40,137 nt of DNA from Symbiobacterium sp. (GCA_020725675.1 DYEP01000129.1:1-40137), one strand, 5' to 3'; shown: positions 17,534 through 26,476, counted from the first letter of the stretch. The notes: a model not told the origin generated them from the letters alone. Program-made: numbers and translations.

Positions 17534-18408
17534 GATTTCACCTCCCCCAACAGAGGAAAACCGGCTGCTTTCCTCTGCTCGAGGAACGCCCTTGCACAAA
17601 GCCTGGCCAGGTTGCGTACCCGGGCGATGAAAGCAGCTCGTTCCCCCACACTGATAGCTCCCCGTGCATCCAACAAGTTAAACGTATGGGATGCTTTAAG
17701 TACGTAATCATATGCAGGAAGGACAATCCCCTCTTTGAGCGCTACTTGGGCTTCGCTTTCATACGCATCGAATAAGCTGAACAGTAATTGCACTGAAGAA
17801 AAGTCGAACGCATACTTGGACTGCTCCACTTCGTTCTGGTGGAAAAGCTCTCCATAGGTGATACCGTGCGCCCATTCGATGTCGTAAACCGATTCCACGT
17901 TCTGAATATATGAGGCGATTCGCTCGAGCCCGTAGGTGATCTCCACCGTGACGGGCTTACAGTCAAGCCCCCCTGCCTGCTGGAAGTAGGTGAACTGCGT
18001 GACCTCCATGTTATCCAACCATACCTCCCAGCCCACGCCCCAGGCACCCAGGGTCGGAGCCTCCCAGTTGTCCTCCACAAACCGGATATCATGCACCTTC
18101 CTGTCAAATCCCAGCGCAGCAAGGCTGTCCAGGTATATCTCCTGGATATCGTCAGGAGAAGGCTTGAGCACCACCTGGAATTGCTGGTGTTGATAGAGCC
18201 TGTTGGGGTTTTCGCCGTAGCGCCCGTCCACTGGCCTGCGAGAAGGCTCTACGTAAGCGGCCCGCCACGGTTCAGGCCCAAGTACCCTCAGAAAAGTTGC
18301 AGGATTCATCGTACCTGCACCTTTCTCCACATCGTACGGCTCAAGTATCAAGCATCCCTGGTCTGCCCAGAATCTCTTAAGAGCTGCCACTATTTCTTGA
18401 AACGTCAA
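17530..18408 (-). CDS. glyQ: Glycyl-tRNA synthetase alpha subunit
   Basis: A 292-residue catalytic alpha subunit. Family motifs are [40 protein letters not shown], the [20 protein letters not shown] segment and [21 protein letters not shown] choose the TTG at 18408, 6 bp after GGAGGTG, which gives the normal length; an upstream in-frame ATG at 18540 would lie inside the T-box leader. Expression is controlled by that T-box. Confidence 0.96.
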   Translation of the reverse strand: MTFQEIVAALKRFWADQGCLILEPYDVEKGAGTMNPATFLRVLGPEPWRAAYVEPSRRPVDGRYGENPNRLYQHQQFQVVLKPSPDDIQEIYLDSLAALGFDRKVHDIRFVEDNWEAPTLGAWGVGWEVWLDNMEVTQFTYFQQAGGLDCKPVTVEITYGLERIASYIQNVESVYDIEWAHGITYGELFHQNEVEQSKYAFDFSSVQLLFSLFDAYESEAQVALKEGIVLPAYDYVLKASHTFNLLDARGAISVGERAAFIARVRNLARLCARAFLEQRKAAGFPLLGEVKS

Positions 18409-18431
18409 TGTGAACACCTCCACAAACAATG

Positions 18432-18660
18432 AATCCCGTTCCTGGTTATCCAGGGACGGGATGTTCCCGCGGTTCCACCCTGATTGGCCTGGCAACTGCC
18501 ACGACCCACTCATCACCCGGGGCTTTACTCCCTCCTGCACCCACAGGCGGTTTCTTCCCCATGCTCAGGAGCGCCTTCCCCCGCAAGGTATACCGGGTTC
18601 GCACCGCACACCGGCTCTCTGGGATACCACATGCGGCAGTACTACTCTCCGTCATTGCAG
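18432..18660 (-). promoter_or_regulatory. Glycine T-box riboswitch leader of glyQS
   Basis: The minus strand at 18466-18481 reads AGGGTGGAACCGCGGG, the canonical T-box bulge sequence that pairs with uncharged tRNA acceptor ends. Upstream is stem I, with GGAGAGTAG, AGAGAGCCGG and GGTGCGAACCCGG. On the returning strand GAAGGCGCTCC contains a GGC triplet (18575-18573) fitting a glycine specifier. Low glycyl-tRNA charging should favour the antiterminator and raise glyQS expression. Confidence 0.93.
18433..18462 (-). terminator. T-box terminator hairpin
   Basis: A 13-bp stem (ATCCCGTCCCTGG / CCAGGAACGGGAT, one G-U) with a 4-base loop follows the T-box sequence directly. The T-run after it is modest (TCATTGTTTG). 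It is the conditional terminator competing with the antiterminator. Confidence 0.85.
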
Positions 18661-18665
18661 ATACA

Positions 18666-18694
18666 AGCTTAGCAGATCCGTAGCATTGAGTCAA
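18666..18694 (-). promoter_or_regulatory. glyQS leader promoter
   Basis: The minus strand has TTGACT (18694-18689), a 17-bp spacer and TAAGCT (18671-18666), placing the start near 18659 at the foot of T-box stem I. The -35 is strong and the -10 weak. Confidence 0.55.
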
Positions 18695-18695
18695 T

Positions 18696-19121
18696 CTATT
18701 CGGGATTCATCATAGGGCCCGGGTTATCCGATTCGCCGTCGTCCGGCCTCCTCTTTCGCTCAATCTCTATCGTACACCTGCTGACAAGTGCAGCGATTAC
18801 GCCCAGGGCGGCGATGGCAGGTCCGAGTACGGCGCCCACTGCAGCGACAGTCACAGGGATCTCCACAATGGTCTGTTCGTTCTGCTTGACCACAATTCGG
18901 GTGACGTTTCCTTCATGCAATAATTCCCGCACCTTGCTCAGGAGCTCGTTACCCGTTACCGAAACACGCTCTTTCCATCGTGGAGCCGCACTTTGCATCT
19001 CCTCGATATAAATCAGGGCGTCCACCACATCTCCACCAGTCTTTTCCAGCGCTGCCTTTGCCTCTTTGTACGTGACGCCTGTCTTTTCCCTGATTATCTC
19101 AATCTTCTCTAAGGTCACCAA
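18696..19121 (-). CDS. DUF4342 domain-containing protein
   Basis: A 141-residue protein. Residues 1-45 form a UBA/TS-N-like three-helix domain (IREKTGVTYKEAKAALEKTG, then GDVVDALIYIEE), as in EF-Ts and NAC. It is followed by a DUF4342 segment (about 55-125) with a hydrophobic stretch (VAAVGAVLGPAIAALGVIAA) that may be a membrane hairpin. The charged tail is ERKRRPDDGESDN. Function unknown. The TTG at 19121 overlaps the recO end by 23 bases, so it is probably cotranscribed with recO. Confidence 0.75.
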   Translation of the reverse strand: MVTLEKIEIIREKTGVTYKEAKAALEKTGGDVVDALIYIEEMQSAAPRWKERVSVTGNELLSKVRELLHEGNVTRIVVKQNEQTIVEIPVTVAAVGAVLGPAIAALGVIAALVSRCTIEIERKRRPDDGESDNPGPMMNPE

Positions 19122-19878
19122 TGTTTATTTGCCCCCTTTCGTCGCTTACAAGGTCTAGAAAGGATAAAGAGTTAGGAACCCTGTCGATTATACGAGAGAT
19201 GTAAAGTGAAAATGCCTGTTTGAGTTCTTGGTTCATCTCCCGTGAAATGCCCGCATTCATGGCCCTGCCGGCGTCCATACCGGATAACCCTCTCAACGCA
19301 GCCAGGGTAGGTGCGGATATCAGCAGGTCTCCTGGCTCTGCCCTGCACCTTTTACATACCACTCCGCCCCTTGAAGGACTGAACCTGGCATGGCCTTCGA
19401 CTGTCAAGCCGCATTCCACGCACCTGTCGATCCTGGGGGCAAAACCCGTAGCCTGCATCAGTCTTATTTCAAAGCACCTGAGTAACGCGGGCTTTAGGTT
19501 CCCCCCATCAAGCGCACTTAACGTAACCAACAGCAAGTCAAACACTTGTTCATTTGCATCACGTTCTTCTGTAAACAGGTCGGTGAGCTCTCCAACGTAC
19601 GTCGCGCGAGCGAGTACCCCGAGGTCCTCCCGGATCCTCCTGTGGGAGTTGATGATATCGGCCTGGCTCAGGCTGTCAAGCCCCTTCCCCTGGAACAATC
19701 CTGCATTTACGTGGGAAAACAGCTGCGTACTCCCCAGCAGTCTGCTCCGGGGCCTCCGCGCGCCGCGAGCAATGCCCCGCACCTTGCCAAACTGCTTGGT
19801 GTACAGGGTGAGTATTTTGTCCGCCTCGGAGTAATCCTGGGATCTTAAAACGATCGCTTCGGTCCTGTACAGAGCCAT
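19099..19878 (-). CDS. recO: DNA repair protein RecO
   Basis: A 259-residue recombination mediator that loads RecA with RecR. The N-terminal OB fold begins YRTEAIVLRSQDYSEADKIL; a helical domain follows with a four-Cys zinc finger (CVECG...CKRC, about 150-175). Length is normal. Its place near era is the usual Firmicute order, though mgtE is interposed here. Confidence 0.95.
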   Translation of the reverse strand: MALYRTEAIVLRSQDYSEADKILTLYTKQFGKVRGIARGARRPRSRLLGSTQLFSHVNAGLFQGKGLDSLSQADIINSHRRIREDLGVLARATYVGELTDLFTEERDANEQVFDLLLVTLSALDGGNLKPALLRCFEIRLMQATGFAPRIDRCVECGLTVEGHARFSPSRGGVVCKRCRAEPGDLLISAPTLAALRGLSGMDAGRAMNAGISREMNQELKQAFSLYISRIIDRVPNSLSFLDLVSDERGQINIGDLRED

Positions 19879-20028
19879 TCGGCATCCTGCCCCTATGATT
19901 TCTCAGTATGACCTGGTTTACACTCTCCTACCGCAAGAAAGTGTCCCCATCCAGCAAGCACAAGCCGCATGCAGTTGTCACCATGTTAAACAGACGCCAT
20001 GCCCAGCAAACATCCGGCACTTCGCACC

Positions 20029-21402
20029 TCATGCTATCCGGTGCATGAATACGGTAGCAAGCCAGAAATAAATGAGAAGACCTGTCACGTCGATGACTGT
20101 AGTAATGAACGGCCCTGCGGCAACCGCCGAATCCACTCCGATACGTTCCATTATCATCGGTATCAGCGTACCCATCACTGACGCAGTGATCAGGGTCAAA
20201 CTCATCGCTGCCCCTACTACAAGACCCAGGAACGGCGAGCCCTGCCAGGCCAGTGCGACCAGAGAGACCAGGGTGCCGCAGATCAGCCCAAGAAGCATCC
20301 CCACTTTCGCTTCTTTGAACACCGTGCGGAATACTTCCTTTTTGTCCACTTCACCGGTGGCAAGACCTCGCACGACCACTGCGAAGGACTGGGTGCCGAC
20401 GTTACCTCCCATGTCCATCAGCACCGGGATGAAATATGCCAGCGCGACAACAGACTCCAAAGTAAGCGTGAATCCCTTGATCACGTTCGCGGATATGAAA
20501 TTGCCAAAGAGCAAGAATATCAACCAGGGAAGCCGCCGGGAAACCTTCACCCAGACGCCTTTTAGGAGCTCCTCTTCCTCGTCGGCGCCGGTCCCAGCCA
20601 TCCGGTAGAAATCCTCCGTAGTCTCTTCTTCAATCACGTCCATCGCGTCGTCAAAGGTCACAATGCCGAGAAGCTTACCATCATCGTTGATTACGGGTAC
20701 CGCTAACAGGTCATACTTGGAGATGGTCTTGGCTACTTGTTCTTGATCTTCATTGACGTGTACTGAAACCACGTTCCGGCGCATGATTTCCTTAAGACTT
20801 GTCTCAGGTTTTGCCACTATGAGTTCTCTGAGCGAGACCACACCCACAAGCTTGCCGGTCTCATCCACGACATACAGGTAATACACGGTCTCAGCATCAG
20901 GCGCCATGATCCTCATCTGTTCTATGGCCTCATGAGCGGTTAGATGCTCCGGGAAAGCGATGAATTCGGGCGTCATGATGCCGCCTGCAGTGTCGTCCTT
21001 GTATCCGAGGAGTTCCTTGACTTCCGCGGCTTCCTCTTCCTGCAGCAGTTCCAGTATCTCCCCGGCCTCTTCTGGCTCCACTTCACCGATAAGGTCAGCT
21101 ATATCGTCGGTGGACATCTCGTCAAGAATTTTGGATGCCTGGTCAGGTCCGAGGATGCGCAGGATGGCAGATTGCTCGTCATAGTCAAGTTCGTGCATCA
21201 CTGCGGCGATAACTTCGTCCTGAAGCAACTCCAGGATCTCTCGGCGCTCACTTTCGTCCAGTTCATCTATAATATCAGCCAGGTCGGCAGGATGTAACTC
21301 CTCGTTAAGAAACCGGACAAGTCCTTCTTTGTCTTTGCTTTCTACCAGCTCTTTCAGTGCAGCAAGTATTTCTTCAACTGATCTTTCCACGCATCCCACC
21401 AC
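20029..21402 (-). CDS. mgtE: Magnesium transporter MgtE
   Basis: A 457-residue Mg2+ channel. An acidic N-domain of short repeats (about 10-130, e.g. LHPADLADIIDELDESERRE) is followed by two CBS domains (about 135-255; TVYYLYVVDETGKLVGVVSL and LLAVPVINDDGKLLGIVTF). Five membrane helices (280-455) carry the family's PVLMDMGGNVGTQS pore motif. The N-domain and CBS pair gate the channel by cytosolic Mg2+. The start may be the GTG at 21402 or the GTG at 21390, which is better spaced from AAGGGG. No M-box riboswitch fits in the 150-bp upstream gap. Confidence 0.94.
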   Translation of the reverse strand: MVGCVERSVEEILAALKELVESKDKEGLVRFLNEELHPADLADIIDELDESERREILELLQDEVIAAVMHELDYDEQSAILRILGPDQASKILDEMSTDDIADLIGEVEPEEAGEILELLQEEEAAEVKELLGYKDDTAGGIMTPEFIAFPEHLTAHEAIEQMRIMAPDAETVYYLYVVDETGKLVGVVSLRELIVAKPETSLKEIMRRNVVSVHVNEDQEQVAKTISKYDLLAVPVINDDGKLLGIVTFDDAMDVIEEETTEDFYRMAGTGADEEEELLKGVWVKVSRRLPWLIFLLFGNFISANVIKGFTLTLESVVALAYFIPVLMDMGGNVGTQSFAVVVRGLATGEVDKKEVFRTVFKEAKVGMLLGLICGTLVSLVALAWQGSPFLGLVVGAAMSLTLITASVMGTLIPMIMERIGVDSAVAAGPFITTVIDVTGLLIYFWLATVFMHRIA

Positions 21403-21470
21403 CCCTTCGAGTCTTGTGTTAAGAGAGAATCCGTTTCCTGCGTCCTAGGATATTCTAGCACAGCTACCGT

Positions 21471-21530
21471 AAAAAAGAAAGCGTGAGAGTTCTCTCACAC
21501 CCTCCCACGAGCTCTTACTTTCTCTCACGC
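21471..21530 (-). terminator. Intrinsic terminator after era
   Basis: On the minus strand GCGTGAGAG (21530-21522) and CTCTCACGC (21489-21481) form a 9-bp stem, followed by TTTCTTTTTT. The loop is long (about 32 bases) and holds a second partly complementary copy. It lies 22 bp after the era stop, so mgtE probably has its own promoter. Confidence 0.8.
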
Positions 21531-21551
21531 AGTGTTGCACAGCCAGGCATG

Positions 21552-22454
21552 CTACTGGTCACTACCATAACCCATTTGCCTGAGCCACACATCTTTGTTT
21601 CTCCATTCCTTTCTCACCTTCACCCACAGGTCAAGGTACACCCTTGCGCCCAGCAGCGCCTCAATTTCGGTGCGAGCGCCCGAACCTATTTTGCGGAGCA
21701 TCGCACCTCGGTCACCTATAATGATACCCTTTTGAGATTCCTTTTCTACATAGATGATGGCCCGAACATACAGTAAGCCTCCCGGTCTCTCCTTTATGTC
21801 TTCGACTTCCACAGCGACTGAATGCGGAACCTCGTCATGCGTGAGTCCAAGCACCTGCTCGCGTATAAGTTCAGTTATGATAAACTGCTCTGGCCTGTCC
21901 GTATACATATCATCAGGGTAATACTTCGGCCCTCGAGACAGCCTTTCCCGGATCGCTGCTTTTAACAGCTCTAGGTTTGTGGCTTTTAGAGCGGAAACCG
22001 GCAGGACTGGAGCCCCAGGTACGAGGGCAGCTTTAGATTTCAACTCATCATCAATTTCGTCTGAAGGTACCAGGTCCGCCTTATTCGCCACGATCAGCAC
22101 CGGTGTCTCTAAAAGGCGCAGTTCTGAAGCAATGAATTGATCTCCTTTGCCTGTCTCAGTATTGGCTTCTACCACGAAGAGTATTAGGTCCACTTCTGAC
22201 AATGTCTGCCTGGCTACCGTCACCATATATTCTCCCAGCCTGTGCCTGGGTTTGTGGATCCCGGGCGTATCCAGGAACACCACCTGCATGTATTCAGTCG
22301 TAAGCACCCCGGTTATTCTGTTCCGAGTGGTCTGGGGTTTGTCTGAAACGATGGCGACCTTATGCCCTACCAAGGCGTTTACCAGAGTAGATTTGCCCAC
22401 GTTGGGCCTTCCTACAACAGCGCAAAACCCGGAACGAAACAAATCAGATGCCAT
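21552..22454 (-). CDS. era: GTPase Era
   Basis: A 300-residue 30S-assembly GTPase. G1 is GRPNVGKST, the G3 motif is DTPGIHKPRH, G4 is NKAD, and the C-terminal KH domain has GIIIGDRGAMLRKIG. The ATG at 22454 has SD TTGGGAG at 8 bp and overlaps cdd by 11 bases. Confidence 0.97.
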   Translation of the reverse strand: MASDLFRSGFCAVVGRPNVGKSTLVNALVGHKVAIVSDKPQTTRNRITGVLTTEYMQVVFLDTPGIHKPRHRLGEYMVTVARQTLSEVDLILFVVEANTETGKGDQFIASELRLLETPVLIVANKADLVPSDEIDDELKSKAALVPGAPVLPVSALKATNLELLKAAIRERLSRGPKYYPDDMYTDRPEQFIITELIREQVLGLTHDEVPHSVAVEVEDIKERPGGLLYVRAIIYVEKESQKGIIIGDRGAMLRKIGSGARTEIEALLGARVYLDLWVKVRKEWRNKDVWLRQMGYGSDQ

Positions 22455-22854
22455 GTTCGCAGCTCCCAACTACATGTGCACGAGCAAATGGGTAAGGAAG
22501 CAGCTGCTCCAGCACCACTGTCTGCACTCCTTTTGGACCTACAGCGATCACTTTCATATTTGGAGAAAACTCGGCTAGTGCCTGCCTGCACGCCCCACAG
22601 GGAAACACAGGCTGTTCCGAATCGGTTACTACTGCGATGGCAGAAAACTTCCTGGCGCCCTGCGCCACTGCGGAAAATAGGGCGACTCTTTCTGCACACG
22701 TGGTCAGTGAGTACGAGGAGTTTTCCACATTGCAGCCGGTGAACACCCTGCCGTCTGCGCACAGCAGCGCCGCGCCCACCTGGAACCCTGAATATGGGGA
22801 ATATGCGTTACGCTTCGCTTCAAGCGCCAACGCGATCAGCTCGTACTCTGACAC
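22444..22854 (-). CDS. cdd: Cytidine deaminase
   Basis: A 136-residue zinc enzyme that deaminates cytidine and deoxycytidine in pyrimidine salvage. It has the substrate loop NAYSPYSGFQVGAAL, the zinc and catalytic motif TCAER and the second zinc motif PCGACRQALAEF. The GTG start overlaps the DUF502 gene by 19 bases. Cdd next to Era is the standard Firmicute order. Confidence 0.95.
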   Translation of the reverse strand: MSEYELIALALEAKRNAYSPYSGFQVGAALLCADGRVFTGCNVENSSYSLTTCAERVALFSAVAQGARKFSAIAVVTDSEQPVFPCGACRQALAEFSPNMKVIAVGPKGVQTVVLEQLLPYPFARAHVVGSCEHGI

Positions 22855-23450
22855 TCGCCTTCTCTCCCTTCTTTCAGCGGATCCACTATACCGATGGATA
22901 CAACCAGTTTAAGCCCTTGCTCCACGGTCATGTCAAGTCTCTTTACATCTTTTCTTGGTACCAATACCAAGAATCCGGATGTTGGATTCGGCGCTGTGGG
23001 CACAAACACGTTCAACATGTCTTCTCCTGTCAGGCTATTGATCTGTTCCGATGTTTCGCCAGTGACAAAGCCGAGGGAATAAACCCCAGCCCTCGGGTAC
23101 TCCACCAGGACCACCCTCCTGAAGGATGTCTCCGAGGGGTTCAAGAACACAGATACCATCTGTTTAACGGTCAGGTAAACACCTCTCGCAAGCGGCATTT
23201 TGGTAATCAGGTTTTCTCCAAAAGTGATCATCTGTCTGCCGAGGATATTTGTAGCCAATAGCCCCGTTAATACAATCACTGAAAGACCTACTACGATACC
23301 AAGGCCCGGAATGTAAATCTGAAAGCGCGCAAACCACCGGCCTACAATCCCATCGGCAAAGCGGAAAAACCAATTCAGAAAATGTATGGTGACCAACGTA
23401 GGCAACAGTACTGCGAGACCTGTAAGGAACAACCGTCTGAGTCTTGCCAT
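22836..23450 (-). CDS. DUF502 family membrane protein
   Basis: A 204-residue protein with two N-terminal membrane segments (about 7-27 and 50-75) followed by the conserved soluble DUF502 domain, with VFVPTAPNPTSGFLVLVPRK. Function is unknown for the family. I prefer the ATG at 23450, 8 bp after GGAGG, to the in-frame ATG at 23465. It sits between dgkA and cdd, genes adjacent in Bacillus. Confidence 0.85.
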   Translation of the reverse strand: MARLRRLFLTGLAVLLPTLVTIHFLNWFFRFADGIVGRWFARFQIYIPGLGIVVGLSVIVLTGLLATNILGRQMITFGENLITKMPLARGVYLTVKQMVSVFLNPSETSFRRVVLVEYPRAGVYSLGFVTGETSEQINSLTGEDMLNVFVPTAPNPTSGFLVLVPRKDVKRLDMTVEQGLKLVVSIGIVDPLKEGREGECQSTS

Positions 23451-23455
23451 CCATT

Positions 23456-23941
23456 TTACCTCCATACTCTTCGTCCGACCGAAGACAACGCCGAATAGCC
23501 CAAGACAAGCCAGATCACTGATAGCAGAATACCCAGCGCCGGCTTTGCTCCGAAGAGATCCATCAGTGCATCAGGTATCATGTCCAGCCTGGGTAGAAAA
23601 ATAGCAGCGCCAAGGCCTAACGCCACTATTGACGTAAACAGCACCGCAGCCGCGGCCACATTCTTTGCAATCCGTGCAAGCGGGTGGTACCCTTGAGCTG
23701 CCAGATCAACACACACTTCTATCGACGTATTCACCATCTCGGTAACAAGTACCATGGCCGAAGCGAAGATCAGCGCATAAAGTTCATAAGCGGAAACGGA
23801 AAGTACCACCCCGGCCGCTGTGGCGGTGTACGCGGCCAGGAAGTGAAACCTGAGGTTTCTTTGTGTAGCATATGCGTGTACCAGTCCGGCCCAGGCGTAG
23901 GCAAAGCTCTGATAAACCGTACGAAACCTGGGAATATACAT
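23456..23941 (-). CDS. dgkA: Undecaprenol/diacylglycerol kinase DgkA
   Basis: A 161-residue three-helix-type membrane lipid kinase; Gram-positive members recycle undecaprenol. Motifs are RNLRFHFLAAY and EMVNTSIEVCVDLAA, retaining the catalytic Glu, Asn and metal-binding Glu and Asp. The later motif, usually KDxAAxAVL, reads AKNVAAAAVL here, with Asn for the conserved Asp (codon 23660-23662). It also has about 30 extra C-terminal residues forming another membrane segment (ILLSVIWLVLGYSAL). It starts 5 bp after ybeY. Confidence 0.88.
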   Translation of the reverse strand: MYIPRFRTVYQSFAYAWAGLVHAYATQRNLRFHFLAAYTATAAGVVLSVSAYELYALIFASAMVLVTEMVNTSIEVCVDLAAQGYHPLARIAKNVAAAAVLFTSIVALGLGAAIFLPRLDMIPDALMDLFGAKPALGILLSVIWLVLGYSALSSVGRRVWR

Positions 23942-23946
23942 ATCGC

Positions 23947-24399
23947 TTAAAGCCCCGCTTCTCTTAAGATTGCATCCTGCTCGCTGTTCATCCGCTCCCT
24001 GCCGTATTCGTCCGCGTCATCGTAGCCAGCGATATGCAGCACTCCGTGAGCAACGAGGACGGCAAGCTCAACAGCAAGACTATGGCCGTACTCCTCCGCC
24101 TGGCGGTTTGCAGTCTCTACCGAGATGATCACGTCGTGCAGGTCAGGTATATCGTATGGCACCTGCGGTTCGTCTGGCCCAGGTTCTCTCGTGGTGAAGG
24201 CCAAAACGTCCGTCGGTCCGAGGATTCCCTTGTAACGCTGGTGAAGCTCTGCTATCTGCTCGTCATCCACTAAGCTTATAGTAAGCTCGCCGGCAATGGC
24301 GCCACGTGTAGATGCGTGTAAGGCCACCTTTTCTAACAGCGCCAGGACCTCCTCCTCAATCTTTATCTTCTCCTGGTTGTTCAGGCACACCACTTCCAT
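23947..24399 (-). CDS. ybeY: Endoribonuclease/rRNA maturation factor YbeY
   Basis: A 150-residue YbeY-family protein, usually needed for 16S rRNA 3' maturation and ribosome quality control. The conserved segment is VAHGVLHIAGYDDADE. The usual zinc motif is HGxLHxxGYDH; here the third ligand position is Asp (codon 24016-24018) instead of His. The first two His remain. The ATG at 24399 has SD GGGGAG and overlaps pgpH by 44 bases; longer in-frame starts lie inside pgpH and are unlikely. Confidence 0.92.
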   Translation of the reverse strand: MEVVCLNNQEKIKIEEEVLALLEKVALHASTRGAIAGELTISLVDDEQIAELHQRYKGILGPTDVLAFTTREPGPDEPQVPYDIPDLHDVIISVETANRQAEEYGHSLAVELAVLVAHGVLHIAGYDDADEYGRERMNSEQDAILREAGL

Positions 24400-26473
24400 C
24401 CTGCTGTCTCCCCTTTTCCATCTCGCGTAGCACACTTTCGGGATACTCAAGCCGAGGGTGAAAGATCCCTGATAACACCCTGACGAACGTATCACCGATG
24501 ACATCTAGATCCCTGAGCGTAAGGTCGCACCGGTCCAGCTGCCCGTCGTTCAGTCTATCCTTTATGATCTTCCTCACAACAGCCTCTATTCTAGCAGGGG
24601 TAGGTTTTGTCAAAGACCTTACAGATGCCTCAACCGCATCGGCTAGCATAACAATAGCTGATTCCCTGGTCGAGGGCTTGGGCCCCTCGTAACGAAAGTC
24701 CTGCTCTGATATCTGTATGTCCTTCCCGTTATCTAGCGCCTTAGTGTAAAAGAAGGATACAAGGGTAGTACCATGATGCGACCTTATGAACTCTACTATG
24801 GGCTCAGGCAGGTGATGCTCCTTCGCCATATCCACGCCGTCTTTTACATGGGATGTGATAATTAACGTGCTCAGGCTCGGTGACAGCTTCTCGTGCGGGT
24901 TATCTGTACCAAACTGGTTATCTATGAAAAAGTACGGACGCTTCACCTTGCCTATATCATGGTAGTACGCCCCGACTCTGGCCAACAGCGAGTCCCCGCC
25001 TACCGCCTCCGTAGCCGCTTCGGCGAGGTTGGCTACCATCACGCTGTGATGATATGTGCCGGGCGCCTCCATTAGCAATCTCTTCAGAAGCGGCTGGTTT
25101 GGATTGCTCATTTCAAGTAGCTTGATGGGCGTTATGATCTGAAAGAGGGTCTCAAGGTAAGGCAGGGAACCTATAGTGAGTATCCCGCATATCACACCAT
25201 TTAGTGCAGCCCAGGCGTATGTCTTCAGCGCTGTTACGTCCGCAAAGTATATATTGAGCAAGATGCCGCCAGTTACAGCCACCGCCAGGTTGCTCACCGA
25301 TACAAAGAAACCAGCTCGCATGAAATCTGAACGCTGCCCAACACGCATGACGCCATATACCCCGGCAATACCACTGAATATTGCTGCCAGCAAGAAACCC
25401 ACATCTCCACCGTACATCATCGAAACAGCTACTGAAATCAAAAGCCCCACTACGATGGCAAGCCGCGCTTCAAGTAAAGTAGCGAGCAACATTGTACCTG
25501 CTGCCACTGGTGCCAGGTAAAATGATATGGGTTTGAAAAGTTGGGCCAGCAATATGGTTCCGGCAATCACCAGTACCATGAGCAACAGCCTGGCTTCATC
25601 ATCCCAAATCTGTCGCGCAAACAGCCTCAGGTAGATAGCGACGGTGCCAAGGAGCAAAGCCGCGAGGAGGGCTGAACCCACCAGCTCACGAACGCTCCCG
25701 CCTGTCCTCAAAAGTCCGAGATCCCGAAGTATGGCGATATGCTCAGGCGTCACCCTGGTTCCTTTTCGAATGATGATCTCTCCGCGCGCAAACTTCACAG
25801 GCTCCACAGCGTCCATAGCCTGCTTCTTTCTTGCTTGGGTTTCCGCCTCGTTGAACATAAGGTTGGGGCGGAGCGCCGGCGGTCCCACCGAAAGCAGGAA
25901 TGTAATGATTTCCTTAGGCAGTTCCAAAGCCCTGATCTGCGCCTCGATCTGCCTTCTGTAATTCTCAAGCGCGTCTGCTTTGATGCCTGATTGCATCGCA
26001 GAATCCAGCATTTCCAGAAGCATAGTTTCCACTGTCTGTAAGGTTTCATCAGATGCGGAAAGGAGCGCTACTGATACGCCGTTGTCAAAGCCCATTTTCT
26101 CCAGCTCCTGGGCTTTTGCCTCTTCGTCAAGATCATCGTTTCTCCGCAGGTCAAAGATCAGCGAAAAGATCTCCTCCACTGATGATAGAACACTCTGAGC
26201 GACAGTGGCATCCTGATGGTATACGTCGGGAACCGCGTTGGCAGCCTGCTCTCTTAGGCGTTCCGTCGCAGTCTTATCGATCGCTTCCTTCGTTACAGTT
26301 ATGTCGCGCGGAGCTGCTTCCCCCACCTCTAGGTGCACGCGCATAGGAGTGAGGTTTGCATAAAGTATGGCCCAAAGGAAAAAAAAGGCCGTAACAAGCA
26401 GCGACACTCGTCTAATGATCCTGCTGGGAACGAATGATGAAAGTCTTGCCCAGTTAGACATGTTTCCGAACAA
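24356..26473 (-). CDS. pgpH: 7TMR-HD family cyclic-di-AMP phosphodiesterase PgpH
   Basis: A 705-residue membrane protein (Bacillus YqfF). One N-terminal membrane helix (about 20-42), a large extracellular 7TMR-HDED domain, seven helices (about 270-455) and a cytosolic HD domain: MEAPGTYHHSVMVANLAEAA, VGAYYHDIGKVKRPYFF and ESAIVMLADAVEASVRS. It hydrolyses c-di-AMP in characterised homologues. The TTG at 26473 follows GGAGGG; phoH ends 3 bp before it. Confidence 0.93.
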   Translation of the reverse strand: MFGNMSNWARLSSFVPSRIIRRVSLLVTAFFFLWAILYANLTPMRVHLEVGEAAPRDITVTKEAIDKTATERLREQAANAVPDVYHQDATVAQSVLSSVEEIFSLIFDLRRNDDLDEEAKAQELEKMGFDNGVSVALLSASDETLQTVETMLLEMLDSAMQSGIKADALENYRRQIEAQIRALELPKEIITFLLSVGPPALRPNLMFNEAETQARKKQAMDAVEPVKFARGEIIIRKGTRVTPEHIAILRDLGLLRTGGSVRELVGSALLAALLLGTVAIYLRLFARQIWDDEARLLLMVLVIAGTILLAQLFKPISFYLAPVAAGTMLLATLLEARLAIVVGLLISVAVSMMYGGDVGFLLAAIFSGIAGVYGVMRVGQRSDFMRAGFFVSVSNLAVAVTGGILLNIYFADVTALKTYAWAALNGVICGILTIGSLPYLETLFQIITPIKLLEMSNPNQPLLKRLLMEAPGTYHHSVMVANLAEAATEAVGGDSLLARVGAYYHDIGKVKRPYFFIDNQFGTDNPHEKLSPSLSTLIITSHVKDGVDMAKEHHLPEPIVEFIRSHHGTTLVSFFYTKALDNGKDIQISEQDFRYEGPKPSTRESAIVMLADAVEASVRSLTKPTPARIEAVVRKIIKDRLNDGQLDRCDLTLRDLDVIGDTFVRVLSGIFHPRLEYPESVLREMEKGRQQDGSGVPEQPGEDKD

Positions 26474-26476
26474 ATC

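Noticed and set aside
19879-20028. Possible small yqzL-like gene between mgtE and recO
   Set aside because: Short frames here are under 20 codons and do not resemble YqzL.
21403-21551. Possible M-box riboswitch before mgtE
   Set aside because: The gap is only about 150 bp and is largely taken by the era terminator; no M-box core is visible. A TAGAAT with an extended TG at 21452-21457 may be the mgtE promoter but has no good -35.
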